Below the pieces are notes generated by a model. It did not search any database. It was not told the DNA's origin and saw only the letters and a program-made list of their open reading frames with translations. Both the position numbers and the translations under genes were made by a program. This document shows, one piece after another, positions 14,364 to 22,125 of a stretch of DNA of 22,125 nucleotides (its first letter is position 1; each line of letters starts with the position of its first letter). This DNA is from JBHHYN01 sp046757565 (lineage in GTDB: Bacteria; Pseudomonadota; Gammaproteobacteria; Eutrophobiales; Eutrophobiaceae), in the NCBI GenBank assembly GCA_046757565.1, contig JBHHYN010000036.1:1-22125 (forward strand), given 5' to 3'.

Positions 14364-16364
14364 TTACACCATGGTCTGGAGATCGAGCAGTGCTGCATTG
14401 ACCAGCATATTGAGCCGGTTTTTTGCCTGACTGGAGAGCCCGTGTGGATCAAACCGATAGCGGTAATGCAGCATCAGGGCCTGGTGTAAATGACGGCTTG
14501 ACAGCCTGGTTTCGACCCGGGAAATCCAGACGTACATGGTTTCACCTGCGCGGCGTCTGAAGCCGGCGCGCTCCAGTGCCGCACTAAGCCGGTAAAACCC
14601 GGAATTCATGCCTGGATATTCCCCGGGGACAGCGCTTCCTGTTTCATCATTGGAGCGCTTCACCCGTTGCTTGAAATAAAGCCGCCACGCCAGAAACAAG
14701 ACGAGCGGGATGAGTAACCAGAGCAGGGTGTAGGAACTCTCCTGGTTTTCAGGATTATCCCGGGATTGCCATCTGGATATTTTGTAATTTAACCATGACC
14801 ATAAATCGATGAGTGACTCGAATCCGGATGCTTCTTCATCTTCCAGGGGTGCCCATACGGAAGGGGTTGTGTCGATCATTCGCCAGTGTTTGTTGACATA
14901 GGCCAGGGCCCAGGAGTGAGCATGTCTGGCGCGTGCCACATATTGCCCTTCGAGGCGGCTGTATTCCTGTGTCGAGTAACCTACGGCATAGCGAGCCGGG
15001 ATGCCGGCACTGCGTAGCAGTAACACGGTCGACGTGGCAAAGAATTCACAATGCCCTTTTCTGGATTTGAACAGAAAATCAGCCAGGTATTTGCCACGGG
15101 GGAAGCGTTGTTTTCTCGTTAATGAATAAAAAAAGTTATGTGCAAAATGGTTTTCGACGGTCCGGATGATCTCCCTGGGTGGTTTCTCATGGAGTCCCAG
15201 CTCTTCAGCCAGGCGATCGAAATCTTTTCGATAGGAATCCGCTATATACAAGTCATTTTTATCGGGATCCCGATTGAATAATTGATTGTTCCGGTAACCG
15301 GCCTTGTAGCGTATCCAGCCTTCATGTATTTCCATGTTGACGGCCCCATAAGGGTTTTGATCGATTTCAATGATCCCCCTGCCTGTTATTCTACTGGTGC
15401 CCTGGGGCAGGGGTATTACCCCTTTTTCCTTGACCATATAGGTAGATATTTCAATTTCCCGGTCGGGTTCTGCATTGCCCAGCGTCCAGCTATTACCCCC
15501 GGCATCGGGATCGATGAGCGAAAATTCCGCCCCTGCCGTACTCCAGACACCATAGCTATAGGAGTTATAGGCCGCTTCCTGCAGATAAAGGGGTCTGGTC
15601 AATTTCTCGTCTGTTTTGATCCTTATCACAATACGGTCGGATAGCTTTAGTCTGCCGATGGAACCGATAGCGGTAGTGGTGCGGCCGGCGTCCCGATAGC
15701 GCCACATGAATTGATCGAATATCTGCATAAAACCTGCTTCGATAGCGGCCTGCAGTCTGGTTATGCCTGCCTGTCCTGCATAGCCGAGCAGGAATGCAAA
15801 ACCCAGCATCGATACCCAGGTAAGGATACGATACCGTTTGGGACGTACACTCCATAACACGATGCTGATGAACAGGCAACAGGCTGTAAAAAACCAGAGT
15901 GGTTTCTGGTTACCGGCGCTTGCCGAAATGAGACAAGCCATAAAATAGGGAAGAGATATATCGATCTCCTGGTTTGATTCAGGTGTTTTGTCCGCATCCA
16001 ACTTCCTCAGACTGACAAACAGGGCACTTAATTTGATTCGTCCCCGTTCACTATAAAGTTGAGTCAGCAGGATTAGAAAAAAGACAAATGGCAGGACGGA
16101 GAGGATGGTAAAAATACCTTTTGAGCCTTCCGTGGTAAAGATATAAACAACCACGGCAAAAAACACCACGCTGGACAGATCGGTAATGTTATTAAACTCT
16201 TTATCGGATATGGTCCAGCGCCAGCTTACCCGATGTGCCGTCTCGAGTAGTATTGCCATGAATAATGCATACATCAGAAAACCGTTCTGCAAGCCCCATA
16301 GCAATAATCCTCCTCCTACCAAAAATGGCGGTGCAGGACGAAGTCTGGTGGCGCCCGGATTCAT
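14364..16364 (-). CDS. tgpA: TgpA-type membrane transglutaminase-like protein (DUF3488 / transglutaminase core / DUF4129)
   Basis: This large inner-membrane protein carries an extracytoplasmic transglutaminase-like domain, homologous to Pseudomonas TgpA, whose physiological substrate is not settled. The start at 16364 gives 666 residues and forms an ATGA overlap with the stop of the upstream DUF58 gene. A frame open to 16469 would overlap that gene by more than 100 bases and is rejected. The N-terminal third has about six membrane helices. The transglutaminase core carries a Cys-His-Asp triad: C439 in KGHCEFFATS, H483 in RARHAHSWA, D498 in WRMIDTTPS. One more helix (SSYTLLWLLIPLVLFLAWRL) precedes a C-terminal DUF4129-like cytoplasmic part. 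It is third in the operon after the MoxR and DUF58 genes, the usual order for this module. Confidence 0.92.
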   Translation of the reverse strand: MNPGATRLRPAPPFLVGGGLLLWGLQNGFLMYALFMAILLETAHRVSWRWTISDKEFNNITDLSSVVFFAVVVYIFTTEGSKGIFTILSVLPFVFFLILLTQLYSERGRIKLSALFVSLRKLDADKTPESNQEIDISLPYFMACLISASAGNQKPLWFFTACCLFISIVLWSVRPKRYRILTWVSMLGFAFLLGYAGQAGITRLQAAIEAGFMQIFDQFMWRYRDAGRTTTAIGSIGRLKLSDRIVIRIKTDEKLTRPLYLQEAAYNSYSYGVWSTAGAEFSLIDPDAGGNSWTLGNAEPDREIEISTYMVKEKGVIPLPQGTSRITGRGIIEIDQNPYGAVNMEIHEGWIRYKAGYRNNQLFNRDPDKNDLYIADSYRKDFDRLAEELGLHEKPPREIIRTVENHFAHNFFYSLTRKQRFPRGKYLADFLFKSRKGHCEFFATSTVLLLRSAGIPARYAVGYSTQEYSRLEGQYVARARHAHSWALAYVNKHWRMIDTTPSVWAPLEDEEASGFESLIDLWSWLNYKISRWQSRDNPENQESSYTLLWLLIPLVLFLAWRLYFKQRVKRSNDETGSAVPGEYPGMNSGFYRLSAALERAGFRRRAGETMYVWISRVETRLSSRHLHQALMLHYRYRFDPHGLSSQAKNRLNMLVNAALLDLQTMV

Positions 16365-17734
16365 AACACATCGCCCAGGCTGTTTTCCTGATCGAGTTTT
16401 TCCTGGATCCTGCCCATTGGTAAAACGATAAAATGCTGCGGTTGTCCGGCCATGGGACCAGGGTCCCATGGCGTCACATGCTGCTCAACCGTCAGCACGA
16501 ATACCAGCACGGGTATCCCCATGGCGATCAGACCTTGTACCACTTCGCGCCGTTTTTCATCCCAATCCAGAAACAGGCATAGCAAACCGCTCATCTCGCT
16601 CGCATGTCGCAGGATAAGTTCATTCAGTTTGTTGAATGCGCGCTCATGGCAAGGTTCGACACAGGCGAGTATTTCCAGCATGTTTTCTGTTTTGCTCAAA
16701 CCTCGTCCTGCGGTAAAACGATAGGACTCGGTGCCGATAAACATCAGGTCCAGTAACGAATCCTGTTGCCGGAGCGATATGATAAAGGAGGCGGCCACGG
16801 ATACGGCTTCTTCAAATATCTCCTCGGATTTGTCCTCAATGAAGGTATCGAGTATTAGTCCCTGACGGACAAAGTATTCGTCCTGGAATTCCTTGACGAC
16901 AGGCTGGCCTGTCCGCGCATAACTGCGCCAGTGAATGGCGCGCAGGGGATCACCGGGACGGTAGTCACGTAATGACATGAATTCCTGCGAGTCCCCGACA
17001 GTGCTGGCCAGGTTCATGCCCCCCCGCTGGTACTTTCTGGTCCCCCGTAATTGAACGGGCGGTATTCGATAGGTTTTGGGCAGGATCAACAACGCGTCAT
17101 TATTGGGTTCGCCTTGCATGGCCCTGAACAGACCAAATGGATCGGATCTGGCCAGGCGGGACCTTGCAAAGTGCAGGTAGCCGCGTCTTACCGGTAATAA
17201 TTCAACGCTGATCTCACTCCGATCAGCCGCCGTAATATCGTCAATTTCAACGGGGGTGATGAAGGCGCCGCGTTTCTTTCTTATTAGACCCATCAAGCGC
17301 GGATAACCGACCATCCGATCGAACCAGTTTCGATTGCGATCCTGCGGATCATCGGACTCGATAAACTCACGGAACGTTGGTAGTGTTGTCGCCAATTCAT
17401 CGAAGACCAGCAATTCCTGCTGGTGCCGGTTGTCCAGATTATCGATAATCAATTTATATTTCAGCGGTTGTCCAACCGTACCGAATTCCGGTAAACGACG
17501 ATTGATGCGGAAATGCCCACGGAAAGTAAAGGCATTCAGGATGGACAGCAGCAACAGGGAAGCAGTGATGGCAAAGATCTGGAAGGCCAGCGATTGGCGG
17601 GTATCGATACCAAAAACCCCTGCGCTGACCATCCCGCCCAGGACCAGCATACCGGCCGGGGTGAACCGGTGCAGTGTCCATTGACTGAGACGAAATACGA
17701 ACCGGAAATTACTAAAAAGCAACCGGCGCAACAT
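16361..17734 (-). CDS. DUF58-domain membrane protein of the MoxR operon
   Basis: This 457-residue protein has two N-terminal membrane helices (about 24-42 and 50-68), an Ig-like extension, and the DUF58 signature DYRPGDPLRAIHWRSYART at 257-275, followed by KEFQDE. The C-terminal part has a vWA-like look (LILDTFIEDKS, GLLCLFLDWDEKRREVV). In known MoxR systems the DUF58 protein is the partner of the AAA+ ATPase; function is thought to be chaperone-like, linked to envelope or secreted enzymes. It begins 5 bases after the MoxR stop and overlaps the TgpA start by 4 bases, so the three genes are translationally coupled. No alternative start fits better. Confidence 0.92.
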   Translation of the reverse strand: MLRRLLFSNFRFVFRLSQWTLHRFTPAGMLVLGGMVSAGVFGIDTRQSLAFQIFAITASLLLLSILNAFTFRGHFRINRRLPEFGTVGQPLKYKLIIDNLDNRHQQELLVFDELATTLPTFREFIESDDPQDRNRNWFDRMVGYPRLMGLIRKKRGAFITPVEIDDITAADRSEISVELLPVRRGYLHFARSRLARSDPFGLFRAMQGEPNNDALLILPKTYRIPPVQLRGTRKYQRGGMNLASTVGDSQEFMSLRDYRPGDPLRAIHWRSYARTGQPVVKEFQDEYFVRQGLILDTFIEDKSEEIFEEAVSVAASFIISLRQQDSLLDLMFIGTESYRFTAGRGLSKTENMLEILACVEPCHERAFNKLNELILRHASEMSGLLCLFLDWDEKRREVVQGLIAMGIPVLVFVLTVEQHVTPWDPGPMAGQPQHFIVLPMGRIQEKLDQENSLGDVL

Positions 17735-17739
17735 CTTGG

Positions 17740-18672
17740 TCAGCCGGGGACAGGGACTGTTTTCAGGATATCAGCCACAATAGCATCGCTGCTGGTGCCT
17801 GAAAACCGGGTCTGCGAGTCAAGAATGAGACGGTGGGCAATGACGGGAGCGGCAATCTCCTGAACATGGTCAGGGGTAACAAACTCCAGACCATCGAACA
17901 GCGCAAGTGCCTGGGAGGTTTTCATCAGTGCCAGTGAGGCACGCGGGCTGGCGCCAGTCAGGATACCCGGTGCTTTTCGCGTACTGCGTATCAGGTTGAC
18001 GATGTAATGCTTGATCTCATCACTGATCCTGATATCCGACACATGCTGTTTCAGTTCGACCAGCTCTTTTCTGCCGGCACATGCCTGGATTGTTTCCAAC
18101 GGATGTGTTTTGTTTTGTTCGGACAGAATCCCGACTTCGTCATCCTGTTTCACATAGCCAAGTTCAAATCGCATGGCAAAGCGATCCATTTGTGCTTCCG
18201 GTAGCGGATAAGTGCCATGGAACTCAATCGGGTTTTGCGTTGCGATGACAAAGAACAGGTCATTCAACGGCCGTAACATACCGTCGATGCTGACCTGGGA
18301 TTCCGCCATGGCTTCCAGCAGGGCCGATTGTGTCCGCGGCGAAGCGCGGTTGATTTCATCGGCCAGGAGGATATTGGTGAATACCGGACCGGGATGAAAA
18401 TGAAAATCCTGGTCCCGCTGATCGAAGATGGAGACGCCAAGGATATCGGTCGGGAGCAGATCAGGTGTAAATTGCACGCGATGGTATTCTGCATCGATGG
18501 TTTTCGCCAATGCCTTGGCCAGGGTCGTCTTGCCTGTGCCCGGAACATCTTCCAGTAACACATGCCCGCCGCTGATAAATGCCGCCAACAGCAGTCGTAT
18601 TGCATTTTCCTGGCCCTTGATGACTTTACAGATGTTGTCTGATATCGCCTGTAAGGTTTTCTGCCCTGGCAT
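17740..18672 (-). CDS. MoxR-family AAA+ ATPase
   Basis: This cytoplasmic 310-residue ATPase of the MoxR/RavA-like class powers the DUF58/TgpA module. Walker A is VPGTGKTTLAK (residues 43-53) and Walker B is ILLADEINRA (101-110). It is followed by the MoxR-specific RTQSALLEAMAE, and sensor 1 lies in FFVIATQNPIE near 165. The lid region has TGASPRASLAL near 250 with the sensor-2 arginine. Length is typical. It is the first gene of the MoxR-DUF58-TgpA operon, with a promoter candidate in the 82-base divergent gap to the nitroreductase gene. Confidence 0.95.
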   Translation of the reverse strand: MPGQKTLQAISDNICKVIKGQENAIRLLLAAFISGGHVLLEDVPGTGKTTLAKALAKTIDAEYHRVQFTPDLLPTDILGVSIFDQRDQDFHFHPGPVFTNILLADEINRASPRTQSALLEAMAESQVSIDGMLRPLNDLFFVIATQNPIEFHGTYPLPEAQMDRFAMRFELGYVKQDDEVGILSEQNKTHPLETIQACAGRKELVELKQHVSDIRISDEIKHYIVNLIRSTRKAPGILTGASPRASLALMKTSQALALFDGLEFVTPDHVQEIAAPVIAHRLILDSQTRFSGTSSDAIVADILKTVPVPG

Positions 18673-18687
18673 GGTATTTTTCTGCTT

Positions 18688-18717
18688 TTGTTAATCGACC
18701 TGTTTTCACAATATAAT
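18688..18717 (+). promoter_or_regulatory. Promoter candidate for the nitroreductase gene
   Basis: TTGTTA (18688-18693) and a perfect TATAAT (18712-18717) are separated by 18 bases. Transcription would start about 30 bases before the ATG at 18755. It is the best -10 match seen in the window, and it shares bases with the divergent MoxR promoter candidate. Confidence 0.5.
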
Positions 18718-18737
18718 CCAGTGACTATCAATTGCAA
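18710..18737 (-). promoter_or_regulatory. Promoter candidate for the MoxR-DUF58-TgpA operon
   Basis: On the minus strand, TTGCAA (18737-18732) and TATATT (18715-18710) are spaced by 16 bases, matching four and five consensus positions. The -10 overlaps the -10 of the opposing promoter candidate, so the two could not be occupied together. The leader to the ATG at 18672 would be about 30 bases. Confidence 0.45.
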
Positions 18738-18754
18738 AACAGTATGGTGCACGA

Positions 18755-19360
18755 ATGTTTGAAAAGAAAGCACAAACCCGGGTCCCCATCAATGAGTTGT
18801 TGGCCGGGCGCTGGAGCGGCCGTGCCTACGATCCGTCCAGACCGGTTAGCAGGGAGCAGCTCATCACACTGATTGAAGCAGCCAGGTGGGCGCCCTCCTG
18901 CTACGGTGATGAACCCTGGCGCTATATCGTCTGTGATAAATCGACAGATCAAACTGCCTGGGATAAATTGTTCGGCTGTCTGATGCCGCTCAATCAATCC
19001 TGGGTGAAAAATGTGCCGCTTTTGATACTCTCCGCCGCTGACTCGAAAATGAGGAAAGATGGCAAACTCAATCGCTGGGGAGAACATGACACCGGCGCAG
19101 CCAGTATGAGTATCTGCATCCAGGCGACGGAACTTGGACTCATGGCCCATCAGATGGGCGGCTTTAACGTTGACAAGGCCAGAGAGTCGTTTGCGATACC
19201 AGGTCAATATGTGCCCATGGCGGTAATCGCCATAGGCTATCAACTGCCCAGGGAAAATATCCCGGAAGTACTGAAAGAAAAGGAGATGGCTGGTCGTGTC
19301 AGACGGGATTTGACCTCGAATTTTTTTGCAGGCGCCTGGGGAAATCCCGTCATCACATAG
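18755..19360 (+). CDS. Nitroreductase-family FMN oxidoreductase
   Basis: This soluble flavoenzyme of the nitroreductase superfamily probably uses NAD(P)H to reduce nitro compounds, quinones or a specific metabolite. The 201-residue protein has the N-terminal FMN-phosphate-binding block RWSGRAYDPSRPVSREQL (19-36) and EAARWAPSCYGDEPWRYIV (41-59). It also has the central DTGAASMSICIQATELGLMAHQMGGF segment and the GYQLP block. The Cys next to the flavin site (C49, in APSCYGD) is seen in a common subgroup where Ser is otherwise usual. The natural substrate is unknown. The MATE gene starts 30 bases downstream on the same strand and is probably co-transcribed. Confidence 0.9.
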   Translation: MFEKKAQTRVPINELLAGRWSGRAYDPSRPVSREQLITLIEAARWAPSCYGDEPWRYIVCDKSTDQTAWDKLFGCLMPLNQSWVKNVPLLILSAADSKMRKDGKLNRWGEHDTGAASMSICIQATELGLMAHQMGGFNVDKARESFAIPGQYVPMAVIAIGYQLPRENIPEVLKEKEMAGRVRRDLTSNFFAGAWGNPVIT

Positions 19361-19390
19361 TACTGGTATCGCTGCACCTTTACAGTCATC

Positions 19391-20731
19391 ATGAAATTTC
19401 CAGCCAGTCATGCTGAAGTCTGGCGGCTTGCCGGGCCGTTGATACTTTCAAATATCTCCATTGCCCTGCTGGGTCTGGTCGATACTGCCGTGGTCGGTCA
19501 CCTGCACCAGGCCTATTATCTGGGCGCAGTCGCGATCGGGGCGGTTATCTTCGATTTTCTTTATTGGGGCATGGGTTTTCTGCGTATGGGTACCACCGGC
19601 ATCGTAGCGCAGGCACATGGCAAGGGTTATCCGGACGAGATGCGATCGACGCTGCTGCATGCCGTGTTGATTGCACTCGTTATTGCGCTGACGATCCTGC
19701 TCCTGAAAAAGCCGATTATTGATGTGGGTCTGCACCTGATCGGCGGCAGCGCGGAGGTAAAGCTGAATGCCCGGATCTATTTTATGTGGGCCATCTGGGG
19801 TTCGCCTGCCGTCCTGATATCGATTACGATGTTTGGTTGGCTCCTTGGCATGCAGAATGCGAAGGCTACACTTTATATTGCGATAACGATTAACATCGTC
19901 AATATTATTCTGGATGTTCTGTTTGTATTCGGACTCAATATGGACGTAAGGGGGGTCGCGCTTGCATCGGTCATATCTGAATACAGTGGTATGGGAATGG
20001 CGGCGTTTCTTATAGTCAGGGAATTGAAGCGCTATCCGGGAATGTGGCGCCGCAATTTGATTTTGGATGCAAGGCGGCTGTGGGGCATGATATTACTTAA
20101 CCAGAATATCTTTATCCGTACCGTCTGCCTCATCTTTGTTTTTGCTTTCTTTACCCGGCAGGGTGCCCGGCAGGGCGATCTGATTCTTGCCGCCAATGCC
20201 ATTCTTATCAATTTTCAGACACTGATGGCCCTGGGTCTGGATGGTTTTGCCAATGCTGCCGAAGCATTGGCCGGCAAGGCCATTGGCGCCAACAACCGGC
20301 AAGCATTCGTGAATGTAGTGAAAGCGGCAACCGCCTGGTCTGTGTGTATTGCTATCGGTTTTTCTCTGTTCTATGGCTTAATCGGTGGTGCAATCATCGA
20401 TCTGATGACGAGTATCGATGCGGTCAGAACAATGACCTATACATTCCTTCCATGGATGGTGCTGTCTCCACTGATAAGTGTCTGGTGTTTCCTGCTCGAC
20501 GGTATCTTTATCGGGGCAACACGCGCCAGGGAGATGCGGGACATGATGCTTATCGCAACGTTTCTTGTGTTTCTTCCTGCCTGGTATTTCCTGCAGCCGT
20601 TGGGTAACAATGGATTATGGCTGGCTTTTATGCTGTTTTTTGCGGCACGGGGCCTGACATTAGGGTTTGCATCGGTCCGCATCGAGCGAACAGGCGGATT
20701 TGTCAGGGCTATCAGCAAACAGAGTTTATGA
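19391..20731 (+). CDS. dinF: MATE-family efflux transporter, DinF type
   Basis: This inner-membrane multidrug/toxin exporter has 446 residues and about twelve helices in two MATE repeats. The first repeat opens with EVWRLAGPLILSNISIALLGLVDTAVVGHL (9-38), and the GFLRMGTTGIVAQAHG segment is typical of the DinF branch. The second repeat contains FQTLMALGLDGFANAAEALAGKAIGA near 280. DinF proteins are Na+ or H+ coupled; coupling cannot be read here. No Shine-Dalgarno precedes the ATG. There is no adjacent lexA, unlike E. coli dinF. It is probably in an operon with the nitroreductase gene and ends 16 bases before the convergent hslR gene. Confidence 0.92.
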   Translation: MKFPASHAEVWRLAGPLILSNISIALLGLVDTAVVGHLHQAYYLGAVAIGAVIFDFLYWGMGFLRMGTTGIVAQAHGKGYPDEMRSTLLHAVLIALVIALTILLLKKPIIDVGLHLIGGSAEVKLNARIYFMWAIWGSPAVLISITMFGWLLGMQNAKATLYIAITINIVNIILDVLFVFGLNMDVRGVALASVISEYSGMGMAAFLIVRELKRYPGMWRRNLILDARRLWGMILLNQNIFIRTVCLIFVFAFFTRQGARQGDLILAANAILINFQTLMALGLDGFANAAEALAGKAIGANNRQAFVNVVKAATAWSVCIAIGFSLFYGLIGGAIIDLMTSIDAVRTMTYTFLPWMVLSPLISVWCFLLDGIFIGATRAREMRDMMLIATFLVFLPAWYFLQPLGNNGLWLAFMLFFAARGLTLGFASVRIERTGGFVRAISKQSL

Positions 20732-20747
20732 ATGACAGGGTATGCTG

Positions 20748-21155
20748 TTATGAGGCGCCTTTTCTGAATTTAGTCAACTGACGGCGTTCCCGCTTGGTCG
20801 GGCGTCCCTTCGTTCGGGGAGACATGGTATCAGCAATTCTCAATTGTGCTTCGGTCAATGCACGCTTGGCAATGCTTTCTTCGCCTTCGACATACAACAG
20901 GGCGGCATCCACCGCGGATTTGCGACTCCTCGCCAGCGATACGACCGTCAAGTGATAATGATACAGACCACGTCGGATTCTTAATGCTTCACCGGGTTTT
21001 ATGCTCCTGGAAGGTTTTACCTTGTACCCGTTTACCTGGACCATACCAGCTTTGATTGCGTCCGCCGCCTGGCTACGGGTTTTGAAAAACCGTGCGCACC
21101 AGAGCCACTTGTCAAGCCGCATGGTGTCAGATGACAACTCTTCTCTGTTGGACAT
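20748..21155 (-). CDS. hslR: Hsp15 (HslR), S4-domain ribosome-associated heat shock protein
   Basis: Hsp15 binds stalled 50S subunits that carry peptidyl-tRNA and helps recycle them after heat stress. The 135-residue protein has an S4 RNA-binding domain beginning at MRLDKWLWCARFFKTRSQA (residues 12-30). It continues with AGMVQVNGYKVKPSRSIKPGEALRIRRG, and the basic C-terminal tail (GRPTKRERRQLTKFRKG) is typical of the family. The start at 21155 adds eleven residues before the conserved core, similar to the E. coli protein; an internal ATG at residue 12 is a possible alternative. It faces the MATE gene end to end. Confidence 0.95.
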   Translation of the reverse strand: MSNREELSSDTMRLDKWLWCARFFKTRSQAADAIKAGMVQVNGYKVKPSRSIKPGEALRIRRGLYHYHLTVVSLARSRKSAVDAALLYVEGEESIAKRALTEAQLRIADTMSPRTKGRPTKRERRQLTKFRKGAS

Positions 21156-21243
21156 GAACCTGTTTCATTTATGCTATGAGCAGCATACTAACCCGCATAT
21201 TGCACAAGGGCGCTGAAAGATGACCTGAAAGGCTTGACTGATA

Positions 21244-21465
21244 ATGATTTCATCGGCTCCTCCGATTATACAGTTTGTATTTGCACCGCTAATCGCGCCC
21301 TCGCTTGTTCTGGTCCCGGCGAAACGCACATACTCCCTCAATCATATGAATAACTATGCTTTCGGTCGTGAGCACGTTTTGCCGGAATCAGTCCGTCGTG
21401 ATCATCGCGATTACCTAGTGCAATATGCGGCTAACGTGAAAAGGGACCAGGGGCCAGAAGTCTGA
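21244..21465 (+). CDS. Uncertain 73-residue ORF
   Basis: I do not recognise this protein and it may not be real. The reading frame starts 11 bases after an AAAGG and encodes 73 residues with a hydrophobic first third (PIIQFVFAPLIAPSLVLV) and a charged tail (LPESVRRDHRDYLVQYAANV). The hydrophobic part is weak for a signal peptide, with prolines and no clear cleavage site. It lies in an otherwise gene-free 401-base gap between hslR and moaB. No other frame in the gap is better. Confidence 0.3.
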   Translation: MISSAPPIIQFVFAPLIAPSLVLVPAKRTYSLNHMNNYAFGREHVLPESVRRDHRDYLVQYAANVKRDQGPEV

Positions 21466-21519
21466 AATCAGCAGAGAGGTGTTGTGCCTGGATACGTGGA
21501 TTCCGGCACCTGACTTCTG
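21455..21519 (+). other. Nested hairpin in the gap before moaB
   Basis: An outer 8-bp inverted repeat, CAGAAGTC (21455-21462) and GACTTCTG (21512-21519), encloses an inner hairpin. The inner stem pairs GTGCC (21484-21488) with GGCAC (21505-21509) and continues after one mismatch through four more pairs to a six-base loop. The outer left arm overlaps the end of the uncertain 73-residue frame. The structure ends 38 bases before the moaB ATG. It could be a leader element, a terminator of an upstream transcript, or a dispersed palindrome. It does not visibly match the known molybdenum-cofactor riboswitch as I remember it. Confidence 0.45.
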
Positions 21520-21556
21520 TATCCTGTAAAGATTCATCTATTAACCGGAGTCTCTT

Positions 21557-22072
21557 ATGACCGCCAGAGAATTCATACCGCTGAATATAGCTGTGTTGGT
21601 CGTCTCCGATTCGCGCACGGAGAAGACGGACAAGTCCGGTAAACTACTGGTGGACCGGCTTACTTCTGCCGGTCACAATCTGTATGAAAAACGCATTGTG
21701 CCGGATGACATTTATCAGATCCGGGCTGCGGTTTCCGAGTGGTGCGCGAAGGACGAGGTCAACGCCATATTAACCAATGGTGGTACCGGCATCACCGGCA
21801 GGGACGGCACGCCCGAGGCAGTCGATGTCCTGCTTGACAAGGAGATTGCAGGGTTTGGAGAAATATTCCGCGCTCTCTCTTTTGAGGAGATCGGCACGTC
21901 CAGCCTGCAATCGAGGGCCATTGCCGGCGTTGCCAATGGTACTTATATCTTCTGCTTGCCGGGATCGGCCGGCGCCTGTGCCACAGGCTGGGACAAGATC
22001 ATCTCCCATCAGCTCGATTACCGGACACGGCCGTGCAACCTGGTGGAGTTGATGCCAAGACTCAAAGAATAA
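21557..22072 (+). CDS. moaB: Molybdenum cofactor biosynthesis protein B (MoaB/MogA family)
   Basis: This soluble protein of molybdenum cofactor biosynthesis is related to MogA, which adenylates molybdopterin before metal insertion; the role of E. coli MoaB itself is less certain. The 171-residue sequence follows E. coli MoaB closely: EFIPLNIAVLVVSDSR (5-20), the TNGGTG loop (73-78), EGFGE-type AGFGEIFRALSFEEIGTSSLQSRA (98-121), LPGSAGAC (134-141) and DYRTRPCN (154-161). GGAG (21547-21550) lies 6 bases before the ATG. It stands alone here, but the molybdenum formate dehydrogenase genes about 16 kb away need its product. A 53-base tail to the window end holds no recognisable feature. Confidence 0.93.
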   Translation: MTAREFIPLNIAVLVVSDSRTEKTDKSGKLLVDRLTSAGHNLYEKRIVPDDIYQIRAAVSEWCAKDEVNAILTNGGTGITGRDGTPEAVDVLLDKEIAGFGEIFRALSFEEIGTSSLQSRAIAGVANGTYIFCLPGSAGACATGWDKIISHQLDYRTRPCNLVELMPRLKE

Positions 22073-22125
22073 AGGCTCTTCAGCAGAATCTGTGGGTTAA
22101 CAAGAAAGACTTTTGAATAAAAACT

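Noticed and set aside
16365..16469. Upstream start adding 35 residues to the TgpA protein.
   Set aside because: It would overlap the DUF58 gene by over 100 bases, and the added sequence is polar and unlike the family, while the ATGA-overlap start fits the operon.
18728..19411. 227-residue minus-strand frame opposite the nitroreductase gene.
   Set aside because: It is antisense to a clear nitroreductase and has no domain signal.
1..22125. CRISPR array, tRNA, rRNA, transposase or prophage genes.
   Set aside because: No regularly spaced repeats, no tRNA- or rRNA-like stretch and no transposase or phage protein was seen on reading both strands.

Overview
The window reads as a chromosomal segment of a Gammaproteobacterium, inferred from the family make-up: Hsp15/HslR, AmpG, E. 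coli-type MoaB, a DUF3012 lipoprotein, a MoxR-DUF58-TgpA operon and a proteobacterial formate dehydrogenase. Coding density is high. No rRNA, tRNA, CRISPR, insertion sequence or prophage gene was seen. The left edge cuts a gene; the right edge falls just after one.

Region 1 (1-7375) is a formate module. It holds the C-terminal two thirds of a molybdopterin formate dehydrogenase alpha subunit, its four-cluster ferredoxin beta subunit, a small exported one-helix protein resembling only the N-terminal part of a formate dehydrogenase gamma subunit, and a 715-residue natural fusion of HybA (Tat-exported four-[4Fe-4S] protein) and HybB (NrfD-type quinone-reactive membrane protein). No cytochrome b gamma subunit is visible where one is expected. 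The simplest reading is a periplasmic formate dehydrogenase wired to the quinone pool through a hydrogenase-2-like HybAB module instead of a dihaem cytochrome b. A 104-bp palindromic element separates the stub from the fusion. An oxalate/formate-type MFS transporter follows on the same strand. MoaB, for molybdenum cofactor synthesis, lies at the far right (21557-22072).

Region 2 (7380-13337) is a mixed set of housekeeping and accessory genes: a CYTH triphosphatase, AmpG muropeptide permease, a secreted His-rich protein of unknown function, a SelW-type Rdx protein, a PP2C phosphatase-transmembrane-SUMF1/FGE fusion whose extracytoplasmic FGE fold lacks the catalytic cysteines, and a CPA2 antiporter without an RCK domain.

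Region 3 (13456-14333) has a carboxymuconolactone decarboxylase-like/Rieske fusion and a 57-residue DUF3012 lipoprotein. Region 4 (14364-18672, minus strand) is a tight MoxR, DUF58, TgpA-type transglutaminase operon. It is divergent from region 5: a nitroreductase, a DinF-type MATE exporter, convergent hslR, an uncertain small ORF with a following hairpin, and moaB.

The two most unusual items are the rewired formate dehydrogenase (HybA-HybB fusion plus gamma-subunit stub) and the PP2C-TM-FGE protein, which combines in one chain two domain types found as separate proteins (PppA and TagR) in the type VI secretion phosphorylation pathway. All family assignments were made by reading the sequence; no database search was run.
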